From Mesorhabditis belari (taxonomy: Eukaryota > Nematoda > Chromadorea > Rhabditida > Rhabditidae): 64,000 nt of DNA. The DNA lies in the NCBI GenBank assembly GCA_958450365.1, contig CAUEEP010000934.1, positions 422,001-486,000 on the forward strand, written 5' to 3'. Below the pieces are notes generated by a model, which was not told where the DNA came from, made no database searches, and saw only the letters and a list, made by a program, of their open reading frames with translations. Positions 32,101 to 43,300 of the stretch are shown in pieces. The first letter of the stretch is position 1. Each line of letters opens with the position of its first letter. The position numbers and the translations under genes were made by a program.

Positions 32101-34947
32101 TACGATGCACGGTGATTGTTTGACAAATGCAACTTTATCCAAATTTTAGCTTTGGTTTTGTGTTTCCGTTGGAAAGACAATTCTTTCCATCAACGAAACT
32201 TTTATGGAGCCAATTCAACAAAAAGCGTTTCCGTTGTGAGCATCAAAATGAGTCTTTTGAAGTTTTGACGCAAGTGAAAGCAACAACTCTTTTCGTGCTT
32301 AATCTACCTAATTTAGGCTGTTGCTGTTATTGGATCAGACAAGTACAAAGGTTTGAAATAAAACCTTCTAACCAGGATAAAATTTGTTATTTCAGAACAA
32401 AGCCGTCAAGTGAACTGTTCTGTTTCGGAAAAGAATTTGACTTTTCACGCGTCACCTTTGAGTTTAACGCTCAGTTGTTTAAATTGCAATACGACGATTG
32501 ACGCGGTAAAGTTATTTTATGTGCTGCAACAAGATAAAATAGCTTGCTGTTGATCAAATAATTGAACGACTACATAAGAGAAAAACTTTGGCTATGATGG
32601 AAGACTTTTGGAAAGCAGCAATTACCCGAAAAGTTGAATTCTGTCAATGGTGGGCTAATCAAATTTCGACTATATTATGACTCGTATTTACATTTTGAAA
32701 ACAACTCGATTCATTGTTCAAATTTCTATTTTCCACTAAGGAATTGAAAATTCAGGATTCAGAACATCAATGATGATATTCTCCTTGCCAAAAACAGCCA
32801 ACAACAAGAATTTTCCGTAAATTTTTTTGGAACAAATTGTAAATTGGCCAAAAATTGATTTAGTTTCATGTCATCATAATTCTCGTCTTCGTTCTACTCG
32901 TCCTCTTGTTGTTGATATGCGTGTGCTATGTTTTTCTTTTTAATAACATAAAAAAAAGAACAAAAAAGTCAGTGCTTGAAATGATTATGATATCAAACGA
33001 AGAAGTAAGCTTTGATTTGCATGATAAAAATGCATGAGCTTGAAGGACCTTATTAGCCTTCAAGTGCCTGACCCCTCAGCGCTCCGTCTAATTGCAAAAG
33101 GAGCCTATGGTGAAGTGTTCGAACTCGTTGGGCATCAACCGTGAGTTTTTAGAAGCTAATTTATCAATCAGTTTATCATAAAGGTTAATATCTCTACTAT
33201 ACCGTATATAAAAATAATGTGTGAGAAATCAAAAAAAAAAAAATAATAATAATAAAAAATAAGACGCCCGTAATACTCAGAGGGGACGCCCGTAGTGCGC
33301 GCGGCACTACGGGCGTCCCCTCTGAGTATTTTAAAAAACGCTGAAACACGGGTCTAAGGAAATTTCATGTAGTTGTGCCTTTTAAAAAAATTTGCAAAAA
33401 GTCAAAGTAGGTGGTCGAACCCGGGTCGAACTTGAGGTGAGCGCGCTACTGTGCCATGGATGCAATTTGCATTTTACACTGGAATTTGCATAGTGGGGTT
33501 TTCCAACACAGGGAATTCGTTTCTGGCAATCATTTTTACGATTTCTGAAGCAGCCTGCTGTTAGGCGGGCTGTTCTGCTGGCTGTTCTGCTGGTACTTCT
33601 TAATTTCAATATGTTCCTGAAAAAAAATAGCGTTATCAATGATTTTTCAGACCAACTGTGATCAAATTCCTATATTCTGACATACAAAAACGTGACGATT
33701 TTCAACGTGAATTTGAAATTCTAAAAAAACTCAAGCATCCAAATGTTGTGCAGCTAGTAAGCTTGGAAATTCTTGACGAGAATGAGCGTGTCGGAATTAT
33801 CATGGAGTATTGTCAAAGAGGAGATCTTAGACAAGGTAGGTAAAAATTTCAAATTCAAATTCGAAAGCACTTTAGTTTTGTTTAATCCAAGCATTATCTA
33901 CACAATCAACACAGTAGTTGTATGGGGAAAGCAACTTTTTGATGCTTTGGAATACATGTTCGAAACACATCGAGTAATACATCGGGACATAAAACCGGAA
34001 AAGTCGACATATTCTTGTTTCAACCAAATAATTTATTTTTAGCATCTTCGTCACGCAAGAATTCTCATTAAAAATTGGAGACTTTGGTCTCGTGAAACAT
34101 AGTGAAAAGACAGGTACAGGAACTTATGTCGGAACACAACGCTATATTCCTCCTGATGTTCAAACAGCTTCAAATTTGTGGAAAGTAGAAGTAATAATAG
34201 ACTTAAACAGTCAGATTTTCAAATTGGAATTGAGGTTTCGCATCGAAACGATGTATACGCATTGGGACTTAACATATGGCAAATGATCGAAAGAAGGTTT
34301 TTTTGCTTGATTTTTAAACTAACACACTATTTTCTAGAAATGTTTTTGAAGAGTACTCTTCCCACGGCTATTTCAACAGAGATTCCTTTATACATGATAT
34401 CATGTACGGAATAATAACACACGTGCAGCCTCCAGACTGTCAGAAATGTTTACAGCAGGTTATTCAAAGGTTGGCAAACTTCGAACAGACGTTCATCTTT
34501 TCATAGCTACAATTTTTAGATGTACCAATTTTAATCGAAACATGAGACCAATGGCGTTAGAAATGCTCAACGAATTGAAACTAATCGATCAAGTTAAAAA
34601 CGAGTACAAAAATAAAATTTTATAAAATTTAGAAAGATCCCTTTATTGCTAGGTTAAAATTTTTACCAATTGTGAATGAATCGCAAACGAAAATTCTTCG
34701 ACCAATTGGATTTGATGGAACTAAAAACAGGATACCTGTTTTGGAGCAAAAAAGTTTAAAAAAAGCGTATTGGAAAAAGCACGATAACTGAATTTAGGAT
34801 GCTTTTTTTGACCTCTCTCCTCCCATGCGATGTATGTCGCTTTCCTCGACAGCCACGGGAAAATCAGTGAGAAGTTTCGAAAAGTTGGAATCGTTGGAAC
34901 CTGAAGAAGAAATAACGGTGTTTGACCGAAGTGAATCTCGAGCTTGA
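29136..34947 (+). CDS. Ig-type single-pass receptor with Ser/Thr-type kinase domain
   Basis: Twenty-two exons keep one frame: 29151-29260, 29301-29363, 29417-29507, 30267-30396, 30633-30737, 31918-31973, 32029-32111, 32150-32273, 32317-32350, 32396-32505, 32543-32649, 32756-32816, 32864-33004, 33046-33140, 33651-33835, 33876-34002, 34043-34190, 34235-34296, 34338-34469, 34520-34592, 34633-34737, 34798-34947 (763 aa from ATG 29151; ATG 29136 also in frame). Signal peptide MNLFLNFFLAFFSEFFA. Ig domain C51-C117 (W59, STDTGEYAC). More Cys-containing ectodomain follows, with SNIVIPCRTT reminiscent of VEGFR/PDGFR second Ig domains. TM helix at about 360-384, then a basic stop-transfer (KKRTKK). Kinase: AKGAYGEV loop, K442 in TVIKFL, HRDIKPEN (D536), DFGLVK (D554). 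Tail with ILRPIGFDGT. Exons at 30633-31973 and 32543-32649 are least certain. The exact kinase family is not recognised. Confidence 0.72.
29714..29768 (+). ncRNA. Truncated tRNA-like sequence (fold-back arm, left)
   Basis: TAGGCCGTGGTCAAGCG followed by AGATCTCTGGTTCGATTCCCC: A-box-like and B-box-like parts with the anticodon region deleted. It is the counterpart of 29998-30075. Confidence 0.35.
29998..30075 (-). ncRNA. tRNA-like sequence (fold-back arm, right)
   Basis: The minus strand reads GGCCGTGGTCGAGCGGTAGAG, then AGATCTCTGGTTCGACTCCC. The T-stem has mismatches and no proper acceptor stem forms, so I call it tRNA-derived rather than a tRNA gene. Confidence 0.4.
30836..31770 (-). mobile_element. 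Deleted Tc1/mariner (maT-like) element with broken transposase
   Basis: Ends CGCCCCAAAATTCCCCGAACCAA and TTGGTTCGGGTAACTTTGGGGC are inverse. Minus-strand pieces: MVSKSIHRDSIIELFRTGVR (about 31613), a stop, KKSKISKESVSRIVKTTFK, a large internal deletion, then SMKKSLQKAWAELDPAYLF (about 31010). The same transposase family is better preserved at 37832-39080. It sits in an intron of the receptor kinase gene. Confidence 0.7.
33272..33330. repeat. Perfect GC-rich hairpin, 27-bp arms
   Basis: AATACTCAGAGGGGACGCCC and seven further bases are followed by a 5-base spacer and the exact inverse complement. It is in the receptor-kinase intron 33141-33650 and much richer in G+C than its surroundings. Confidence 0.75.
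33405..33472 (-). ncRNA. tRNA-like sequence with Pol III boxes
   Basis: Minus-strand CATGGCACAGTAGCGCGCTC (A box) and GACCCGGGTTCGACCACC (B box) with about 12 bases between. It is too short for a tRNA; the arrangement fits a SINE head. Confidence 0.4.
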
Positions 34948-35575
34948 TTGAATGAAAATCATGTTTTTTGTAAACATCAATTTACTTCACGAAATTTTCT
35001 AAATATGAAAAAACTTCCTCTCGCATTTTCATCCACGAGTCAGCTATGTATGTGATATTGACGTTGTTTAGAAAGTTTTTTTTTTATAAAATGAGTGATT
35101 GAGTGTTTTTTTTGTTTCGATAAATTTTTGATAAAACTAGCTTTTCGTTTTGATAAATTAATCAGAGCATTTTGGCTGCGCTGCTCATTTGAACCATGAT
35201 ATAATTGCCTCTTCTAAAGTTTCGTCCTTCGCTATGTGCTCTTTTGATTGTTGGCGATGAAATCGAAGCTTCTTCTAATATTGACTCGCTTTGTGCCAAA
35301 ATCGCATAAAAAGCTATCTTCTTCAATCCGTACTTGGCTCGAATTACATCATTCGTGTATTTTTCTCCTCGTTTATCCTCGATAGGTTGAGTCTTGTGCG
35401 CGAGAGAGAGAGAGAGGGAATTACATTTGTTGTATTCATTGTATTCATTTGTTCATCGCTATCTCTAAAATAAGACAGTATTAAAGCAAACAAAAGTATT
35501 GAAAGAAAAATAAGTAAGAAAGATCAAGAGTAAGCAAAAGTAAACTTTTAAATACAAATGTATACTTAACCACTA
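34948..35575. other. Intergenic, possible lost 5' exons of the dual-kinase gene
   Basis: AT-rich, with a GAGAGAGAGAGAG run at 35401-35416. I found no exon with good splice context. The ectodomain of the next gene should begin somewhere between here and 37350 if it resembles its neighbour. Confidence 0.3.
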
Positions 35576-36828
35576 TTAGGTTGGTGCAAAAGAAATTTCG
35601 GTCGATATAAAATGTTCTTATTTTTTTAATCTGAAGAGCTTATTTGATGTTCTTTTGTGCATTTGTACTCTTGGATATTTACTTTATTTTCGCGTTTTTT
35701 CAAAGTCAGAGCTTTCACTTCTTAATTGATTTTTGCTTTAGATCATGGTGGATCAAAAGTATGTTCTGCGCACGTGTCTTCTCTATGACTTCAAAATGGG
35801 CAAAAACGCTGCTGATTCACATCGTGATCTCTGTTCCGCCTTTGGAGAACAGGTTATCACCGAAAGATCATGCCAGCTCTGGTTTGCCCAATTCCGAGAT
35901 GGTAATGAATCCCTTGAAGACGAATCGCATGGACATCGTGCCACAGCCATCGACAACAATGAATTGGAACAATTAATTGAAGCTGATCCAATGCAAACAA
36001 CACGAGAACTTGCCAAACATCTCCAATTCAACAATTGTACGCCATTTGTAAATAATTGGAAAGACAAATCGTAATGGACAATGGGTTCCACATCAATTGA
36101 GTGTTGAGAATCTGGGAGCACGCGTTCCGATCAGCCATATCTTGCTCCAGAAGTCGAAAAGAAGCCATTTTTTTTGAGAATATCTTGACGATGGATGAGA
36201 AGTGGATTCACTTTGATAATACTTCTCGAAAAAGACAATGGCTGAGCAAAGGTCAAGCGCCAATTCCAACTCCAAAGCCGGATTATCATGGGCGCAAAGT
36301 GATGTTGTCTTGCTGGTGGAATATCAATGGACTTGTTCATTTTGAATTATTAGAGCCCGGAAAAACAGTCGATTCATCTTATTTTATTCAACAACTCAAG
36401 AAGGTTGACGAAATTTTGCGTGAAAAAGGCCTAAATCCCTCAACTATCAACTTTCTCCGTGATAATGCTCCAGCTCACACGGCAAAAACCTCTTGTAAGG
36501 AACTAGAGAAGCTAGGATGGAAGGTCTTACCACATGCGCCGTATAGTCCAGACTTAGCACCCTCCGATTTTCACCTTTTCAGATCGATGCAACATTCCCT
36601 TGAGAATTGCCAGTTTAAGAATGCAAAAGAAGTCGAAAATTGGGTGACCAACTACTTTGCATCACAGAATCAAGCGTTCTTTGAGACGGGGATCCGCAAT
36701 CTGTAGCAACGTTGGAGGGATGTCATAGATAATAATGGTGCTTATTGTTTTAAATAAATTGTTATCAAAAAAAATTTTGGATGACTTTAATGTTTGTAAA
36801 AAAACGAAATTTCATTTGCACCAACCTA
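35576..36828 (+). mobile_element. Mariner element, copy 1 (defective)
   Basis: Ends TTAGGTTGGTGCAAAAGAAA and TTTCATTTGCACCAACCTA, flanked by TA. It is nearly identical to the copy at 58027-59286. Relative to that copy it has lost 8 bases near 36023 (GTGATCAT missing), has a stop in ...TGTAAATAAT, and has one extra T near 36172, so the transposase is split into two frames (35745-36074 and 36101-36706). The second frame retains TMDEKWIHF, RDNAPAHTAK and YSPDLAPSDFHLF. Confidence 0.9.
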
Positions 36829-36867
36829 GTATGTAAATATAAAATATTACTTAATATTGAAGAGCTT

Positions 36868-37092
36868 AGCAGTAAATTAGTCAATTTAATGACTGAATTT
36901 CTTAACTATTTCGTTATATAAGCGATTCCAAATTTTTCCGCCGTTATAGAGAGTTTCCGTTATATAAAATTTCGCTATATAGTTTTTTTAATATTTAAAA
37001 TAGCTTAGCGTCGACTGGGATCAAAATTCCATTCCGTTATATAGAGCTTTTCTCTATATAGAGTTTTGTTATAGAGAGAGTCGACTGTATTT
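36868..37092. repeat. Fragment with pogo/Tigger-like end
   Basis: Repeated CGTTATATA / CTATATAGAG words end in TTATAGAGAGAGTCGACTGTA, which in reverse resembles the CAGT-CGACTCTCTATAAC start of pogo/Tigger-type elements. Assigned on recalled resemblance only. Confidence 0.35.
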
Positions 37093-37349
37093 ACAACATA
37101 AAAGTTAGTGCTCTTCAACAGAAACCACAGCGCGAAGATTTATCATTTAATCAGCGAGCGAAAAACGGCGAGTGCAGACAAAGGATCAATCATTCTGCTA
37201 TTGATTTAACTGTAAAAAGACTTTCTCTGGGAATTTTGATTTTTTGACTAGCGCAAGTTATTTATCTTGTTACTTATTTACAGAATAGCATTTATTTTTT
37301 ATTTTTTTTTTTAGCCAGTTTATCCAGTAGCCAGAGAAAATTTTTTTAG

Positions 37350-40300
37350 CCAGTTTATCAATTCGTGTCCGTTCACTTTCAACAAATGACAAGAAGATAC
37401 ATACTTTAGACACAATGACGAATCTGGTAAAGTGAAAATAAAAGGTTTTTTTTGTATGAAACTTTTTTAAAATCAAAACCACAATCAATTTAGGATAGCG
37501 ATGAAAAGGAATGGATATCAACAATATTAATTATTGTTCTTGGGCTTTTATTGTCTATCCTTTTTCTATTGATCTGTTTCATCGCTTGCAAAAAGTCATG
37601 GAAAAGAAGAAATGGACAAAGTAGACTGAATGCCACGGATGACAGGAATCAGGTATCATCATACTCTTCATTAAAAGTCTTCATTTGCGATTTGTCTGTC
37701 AGTCTGTTCATCGATTTTTCGGAAACTACTCGACCGATTTACATTTAAAGCTAAATGCAAATTTCTCTACGAATTTTCAGAAATATAGCAAAGAGTTATT
37801 TCTTAAATTTTAAAGGCGTACAGGTTACGGCAGAATTATGGGTGTAATGCGTAGCGACAGAAAAGTGACCATATAATAAAATTTTAACGCTAAAATTCTT
37901 ATTTCTTTGTTATTTTCTTTTTGAATTTGTTTTTCTGGATTTTTTTCATCAACGATGATTGCTTCTTAGGATATGGTTCGATCTTCACTTCATCGACAAT
38001 CGATCATGGAGCTTCATCGGAAGGGCGAGTCGGTGACCGTGATTGCAAGAAAACTGCGGGTAAATAGGAAAGTCGTGTCTTGTGCTATTCAACGCTACAA
38101 CGATACTGGAGCAATGTCTGATCAGCTTGTAAGAGGCAGGCGATCGAGCGTGATGATCAAGAGCAACATCAAGAAAGTAGGCGATCGACTCTGCAAGAAG
38201 GCTAACCAATCCGCTCGAAAGATCGCCAAAAACACGGGCGTATCTGATCGATCCATTTGCCGAGTCATCAAGGACAAGCTCAAATTGAAGCCCTACAAGA
38301 AAAACAAGTCAGTTATGCTCCCTGCTGCCGCCAAACTGAAGAAAAAAGTTCGATATGAGCAGCTGCACCTTCGTTTTAAAAGGATTGATCATAGAAACAC
38401 TTTGTTCACCGACGAGAAGATCTTTACAGTGGAAGGGACATTAAACAAGAAGAATGATTGAGTTTGGTCTAAAACCCAACCAAACGTAAAGGTTAAGCGC
38501 AGCAGAGACCCGCTTCGATCATGGTTTTTGGAGGTGAGACGTCGACGGGAAAGACTCCACTTATCTTCGTTCCCGAGGAAGTCAAAGTGAACGCAAAGGC
38601 ATATTTGGATCATCTGCAAAAAGAACTTGTTTCATGGACGCAAAGGCACTTTCATAATTTGGGCCTATTAACAGGATAGAGCTTCTGCACACAAAGCTGT
38701 TCAGGACTTCTGCAAAGCCACATTCCCTGACTTCATCTCGTTTTCTGAGTGGCCACCAAGCTCCCGGATTTCAAACCGATGAATTATTCTGTCTGGTTTG
38801 TTCTCGAAGCTGAGGCCTACGGCAAGCCTCATAAAACTCTCGATAGCCTGAAGAAGGCACTCTTGAAAGCATGGGATAACCTCGATCCAGCCTACTTGGT
38901 CGCCACGGTCGGCACGTTCCCAAAGCGTCTGAAGGCTTTTGTCGATGCAAACGGTGGACGGTTCGAGTATGATCAGTAAAAATTGTTTGAATCCAATAAA
39001 TTGTTTACAGCTGTTTTTGCAGTCATTTTTTTGTTTTTTGACCTTTTTCAGAAGGATTTTATCTGCACCTATAATTCTATAATAAATAATGTTGAATTAG
39101 ATTTTTTTATTGAAAATTAATTTATGCCTCCGTGTATCGAGGCCAGCGAAGCTGGTGAACAATGAAAAAATTTATAATTTTCATTAAAAGACTTAATTTT
39201 CCTATCCAGAGGAACAGAGAAAGTTTTTGTGAACTTCAAAATCGAAATTTTCAGCTTCCTTTTGTTCCAAATTTCTTACTGCTTAAAACAAAAAAAAAAC
39301 AAGCTTTTAGCGAAAGCGTTTACTTGAACCTGGATTAGATGCCAAAAACAGTAGAAGATTGGTCCACAGATTGGAAAGGTACGCTAAAGTTTTATCCCGT
39401 TCTTCAAGCTAAAGCTTACAATTAACTGTTTTAAATTTAATGAATTGTATTGTTGATGCATGTTAAGAATTTAAAAAAGAACAAATCTTAAAACTTATTA
39501 GGTTGGAAAGAAAGTTCGTAGAAAAAGTTTGCACGATGTTTTCTCAAAAACCAAGCCATGAATTCTTTCCAGGTTTTTTGATAAACTTGACTATATTTCA
39601 AAAAGTTTTTGACAAAAAAAATCAGAGTGAGCTTCAGTTAAAAAAATAAGAGATTTCTTCAGCTTCAGCTTCAGCTTCAGCTTCAGCTGAAGTGACTTGG
39701 TCACTTTTTTGAGTGATCAACCTTTAGACAAGTTTTTAATGGGTTAATGAATAGGCAATCCCATTCAAAACCTAAGATGAGTTATTTAAAATAAGGAATA
39801 AAATTTTTGATTAAGGCAAATTTAAAGTAATGTTTTTAACTTTTCAAAATCACCTATTTTAGCAAACACTCAGTGCCAAGAAGATGACACGAAAAAAATT
39901 ATTTTTTGAAATACAGCTTCTCTATAAGAAATGTTTGGTCAAAAATAGAGATTATAGAGCGTATTGCTCATTTATGCTAGCTTTATCTCGTATGGAATCG
40001 TTTTTCTCGTGCAAAAAGTGAGCTGAATTTATGCTGGAAAATAATCATTTTTCAAAAATCTCTAAAATTTTAAGGGAAAGCTGCACTCATTTTTTTTACA
40101 AGTAATTTCTTGGAGTCGACTTGTAAATAATAGAACAAAATGTTCTTGGAATGGTGGATTCGTTTTTAAGAACTTCCATTCAAACTTTTTCTGAGAACTT
40201 TCTTTCCAACCTAATATATCGATTTCAGGCAAAACGAGACAATGCCTCGAGTCGGATCACATGGAGATGTTTATGAATGGATCGGGCACAACCCGTAAGT

Positions 40301-43300
40301 GTTGAGTTGGATCGTTTTTGTGAAATTGATTCTAAATGCCTTAACTCGACTAGATACGTCATCGAGTTTTTATTTAATTCTACATTCAGGCGTGCTGTTG
40401 TCAAATATCTACGCATTCAAAGAAATCGAGATGCTTTTCTTCTCGATTTAAGAAAATGGCATAAACTCGATCATCTAAATATTGTCAAACTTCTACAACC
40501 AAACTTTTTGCATGGTCAAGACGGAATTCTCATAGAATACTGCTTGAGGGGAACTTTGAGGCAATGTGAGTTGAAAGAGCTAAAAGTTTACCGGAAATAA
40601 TTTAGTTCTGTTTGATCCGACCATAATTTACACGATGAAGACCGTGCTTTTATGGGGACAACAGCATTTTAGTGCACTAGAATATCTGTTTCGTCAACAA
40701 CAAATCATCCACCAGGACATTAAACCGGAAAAGTAAGCGTCTATTCAGCATTTGATATGATTTAAATTTCAGCATTTTTGTTACTGAAAACTACTTGCTA
40801 AAAATTGGCGATTTTGGTTTCATCAAAGTATATACACAGAATAACACGGAGACTTTGAATGGAACCCAAAGATATGCGAGTCCACCAAAATCTGATCCAA
40901 ATAAAAAGAGGGGTACACTAAGGCAACCTATTGAAGTAAGCTGGTTATCAGAAATATCAAAAATTGATTTCCGGAACTTCACAAAAATGATGTGTACAGT
41001 TTGGGACTTGTCATGTGGGAAATCGTCGAAAGAGTGTAAGTACATGCCTAGAATTGAAAAAGTAAAACAAAATAGAATACCGTAAATGCGTGAATGCGTA
41101 AATGCTGTCATAGAATGACATGTCACTCAACTCCTCAACCCCTCAAAATCGACCGATCCAAAAAGTAGGTAAGGGGCGACCACATTAATCAATCAATCAA
41201 AAAGTTAGAATTTCTTAAAAACTATTTTAAAAGATAGCCCTTTGTCCAAAACGTACAAAAACACGTTTAAAAGTTAAATTATTTTCTTACCCGCGACCCC
41301 CTTTGAATCTCCTAAAAAAAAAATCCATGAAGGGACCCCACAAGGTGGGTCTAAAGTCTAATTTTTCTTCTTTTCAAAAGTAACGTTTTAAATTTTATTG
41401 CTGATAAAATATTAGTAGGTTTTAGGTCTAGATCTATCCATAGAACCCCCACAAGGTGGGTCTAAAGTCAAGTTTTCGAGGGATCAGGAGGGTGTCATTC
41501 TAATACAGCATTCACGGTAGTTACATAATATTGTATGTTTTTTCTTTTGTTTTCATAAGCAATAGATAAGCAACAATTTTTAGCCGTGTGTTTGCTAAAT
41601 TTGAGAGAAACGGCGCTTTCAATCGTGATGGATTTATTCAAGCATTCACAGCAATGCCCACAAAGCTACTGAGGCCAGCAAACTGCGAAAAAAGACTGCA
41701 ACAGATCATAGCAAGGTATCTTACTGAATTCATGAATTAGAGAGAGATGACTAGAGAATGCAAAGCGGTGCAAATTTCATGTCTTTTCTTTGTTAGTATT
41801 AATTATTGGGTTGGTGGGTTGGTGGGTATGACTTGGCACGTTTTTTTGAAATGAAATTTTTCTTTAGTTAACAACTTCAAATCATGTGAGATTCTTTTGT
41901 ATGATTTGTTCCCATTTTACTGGTAGAAGTTGAATGCCTCTCTCATAGAAAATCTTCGGTTTTGACGCAAACCAATCTGCTAGTCATTTTTTGGCCTCTT
42001 CTTCGGAATCAAAATATTTGTTCGCCAAGTCATTGCTTATCACCCGGAATAAATATAATAGTAATCAGAAGGTGCAAGAGGCTGTATGCCAGATGGGCCA
42101 TCACCTCCCATCTAATTGAGTTTAATGTAGAACGAATCATCTTCGAAACATGCGGCCTAGCATTATCATGTTGAAAAATGATTTTTCTCTTTGGGGTCTT
42201 TTCTCTAGCAAAGATTTGGCTGACTTGTCAAATGGCTCCGAGTATTTTCTAAGTTCAGTGTTTTCTTGCTATCCAAAAGTTCCCAGTAGATAGGTTCTTC
42301 CAAATCCCAGAGCACCGCGAGCATTTTTTCTCATGCACATTTGGCTTGACGTCAGGTTCGGACTTTTCCTCCTCAGCAACCAATTGGCGCCTTCTCCAAA
42401 AGTTGATAGTTAGGATCCATTTTCATCCCCCGTCACAATACGGGGTAAAAAAAGACTTGCGCTCGTATCGAGAAAGATGAGCGGCATTGATTTCTGACAC
42501 GTTACCATTTCTGGGTATCCGTTAAATCATGTGGAATCCAAGTTCCTTTTCGATATCTCTTTTGTTTTCTAAAATTTTAGGTGCACTGATTTCACACACA
42601 ATCGACGCGGAACCGCAAAAGAAACTATGGAAGAATTCATGAATTTTCAGTTTGAAGAGGTTTGAAGCGCTTCTCTATGAATAAAATGTACAATTTAGAG
42701 TGCAACCTATTTATCTCTAGTTTCACCATACAAAGAGGAAGAACAAACAGAAATTCTTCGACCAATTGGCTTCGACGGGACCGACAATAAAACCCCTGTT
42801 GGTGGGTCCAGCGTTTCTCAAAGTTCGGACAATCTCTCTGCTTCCTCTGTCTATATTGATACGTTACCAAATCCTGAAAATGTGCAAGAGAAAAGAATAG
42901 TAAGTATTTTAGTTGCTTTTACACTTTGTATTGTTGATATTTAGGCATTAATGCAAAACCAAACGCATTTGTTTTTCGTCGGGAGGCACTGGGAAAAACG
43001 CTATGTTGGAGAGGGAGCTTACGGAAAAGTTTACGAACTGGTCGGACATGACCCGTAAGCAAAAAAAACAACACTTAGAAACTTAAATTCAGTCCGGTTG
43101 TTGTCAAAGAGCTCTTCATTAAACGGGGCTCTTTCACTGATTACCGAGCAGAGTTACAAAAGGAATTGAAAATGCAAAAGAAAGTTGATCATCCAAATGT
43201 CGTTCGGCTTATCGAAACGCAACTTGAAAACGAGTTCTCAATCATTATGGAATACTGCGAACGGAATACGTTGAAAGAGGGTCAGTTTATTCAAATATCA

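Noticed and set aside
32295..32316. A 22-bp intron in the receptor kinase gene
   Set aside because: Too short for spliceosomal removal; the donor at 32274 gives a 43-bp intron with correct phase.
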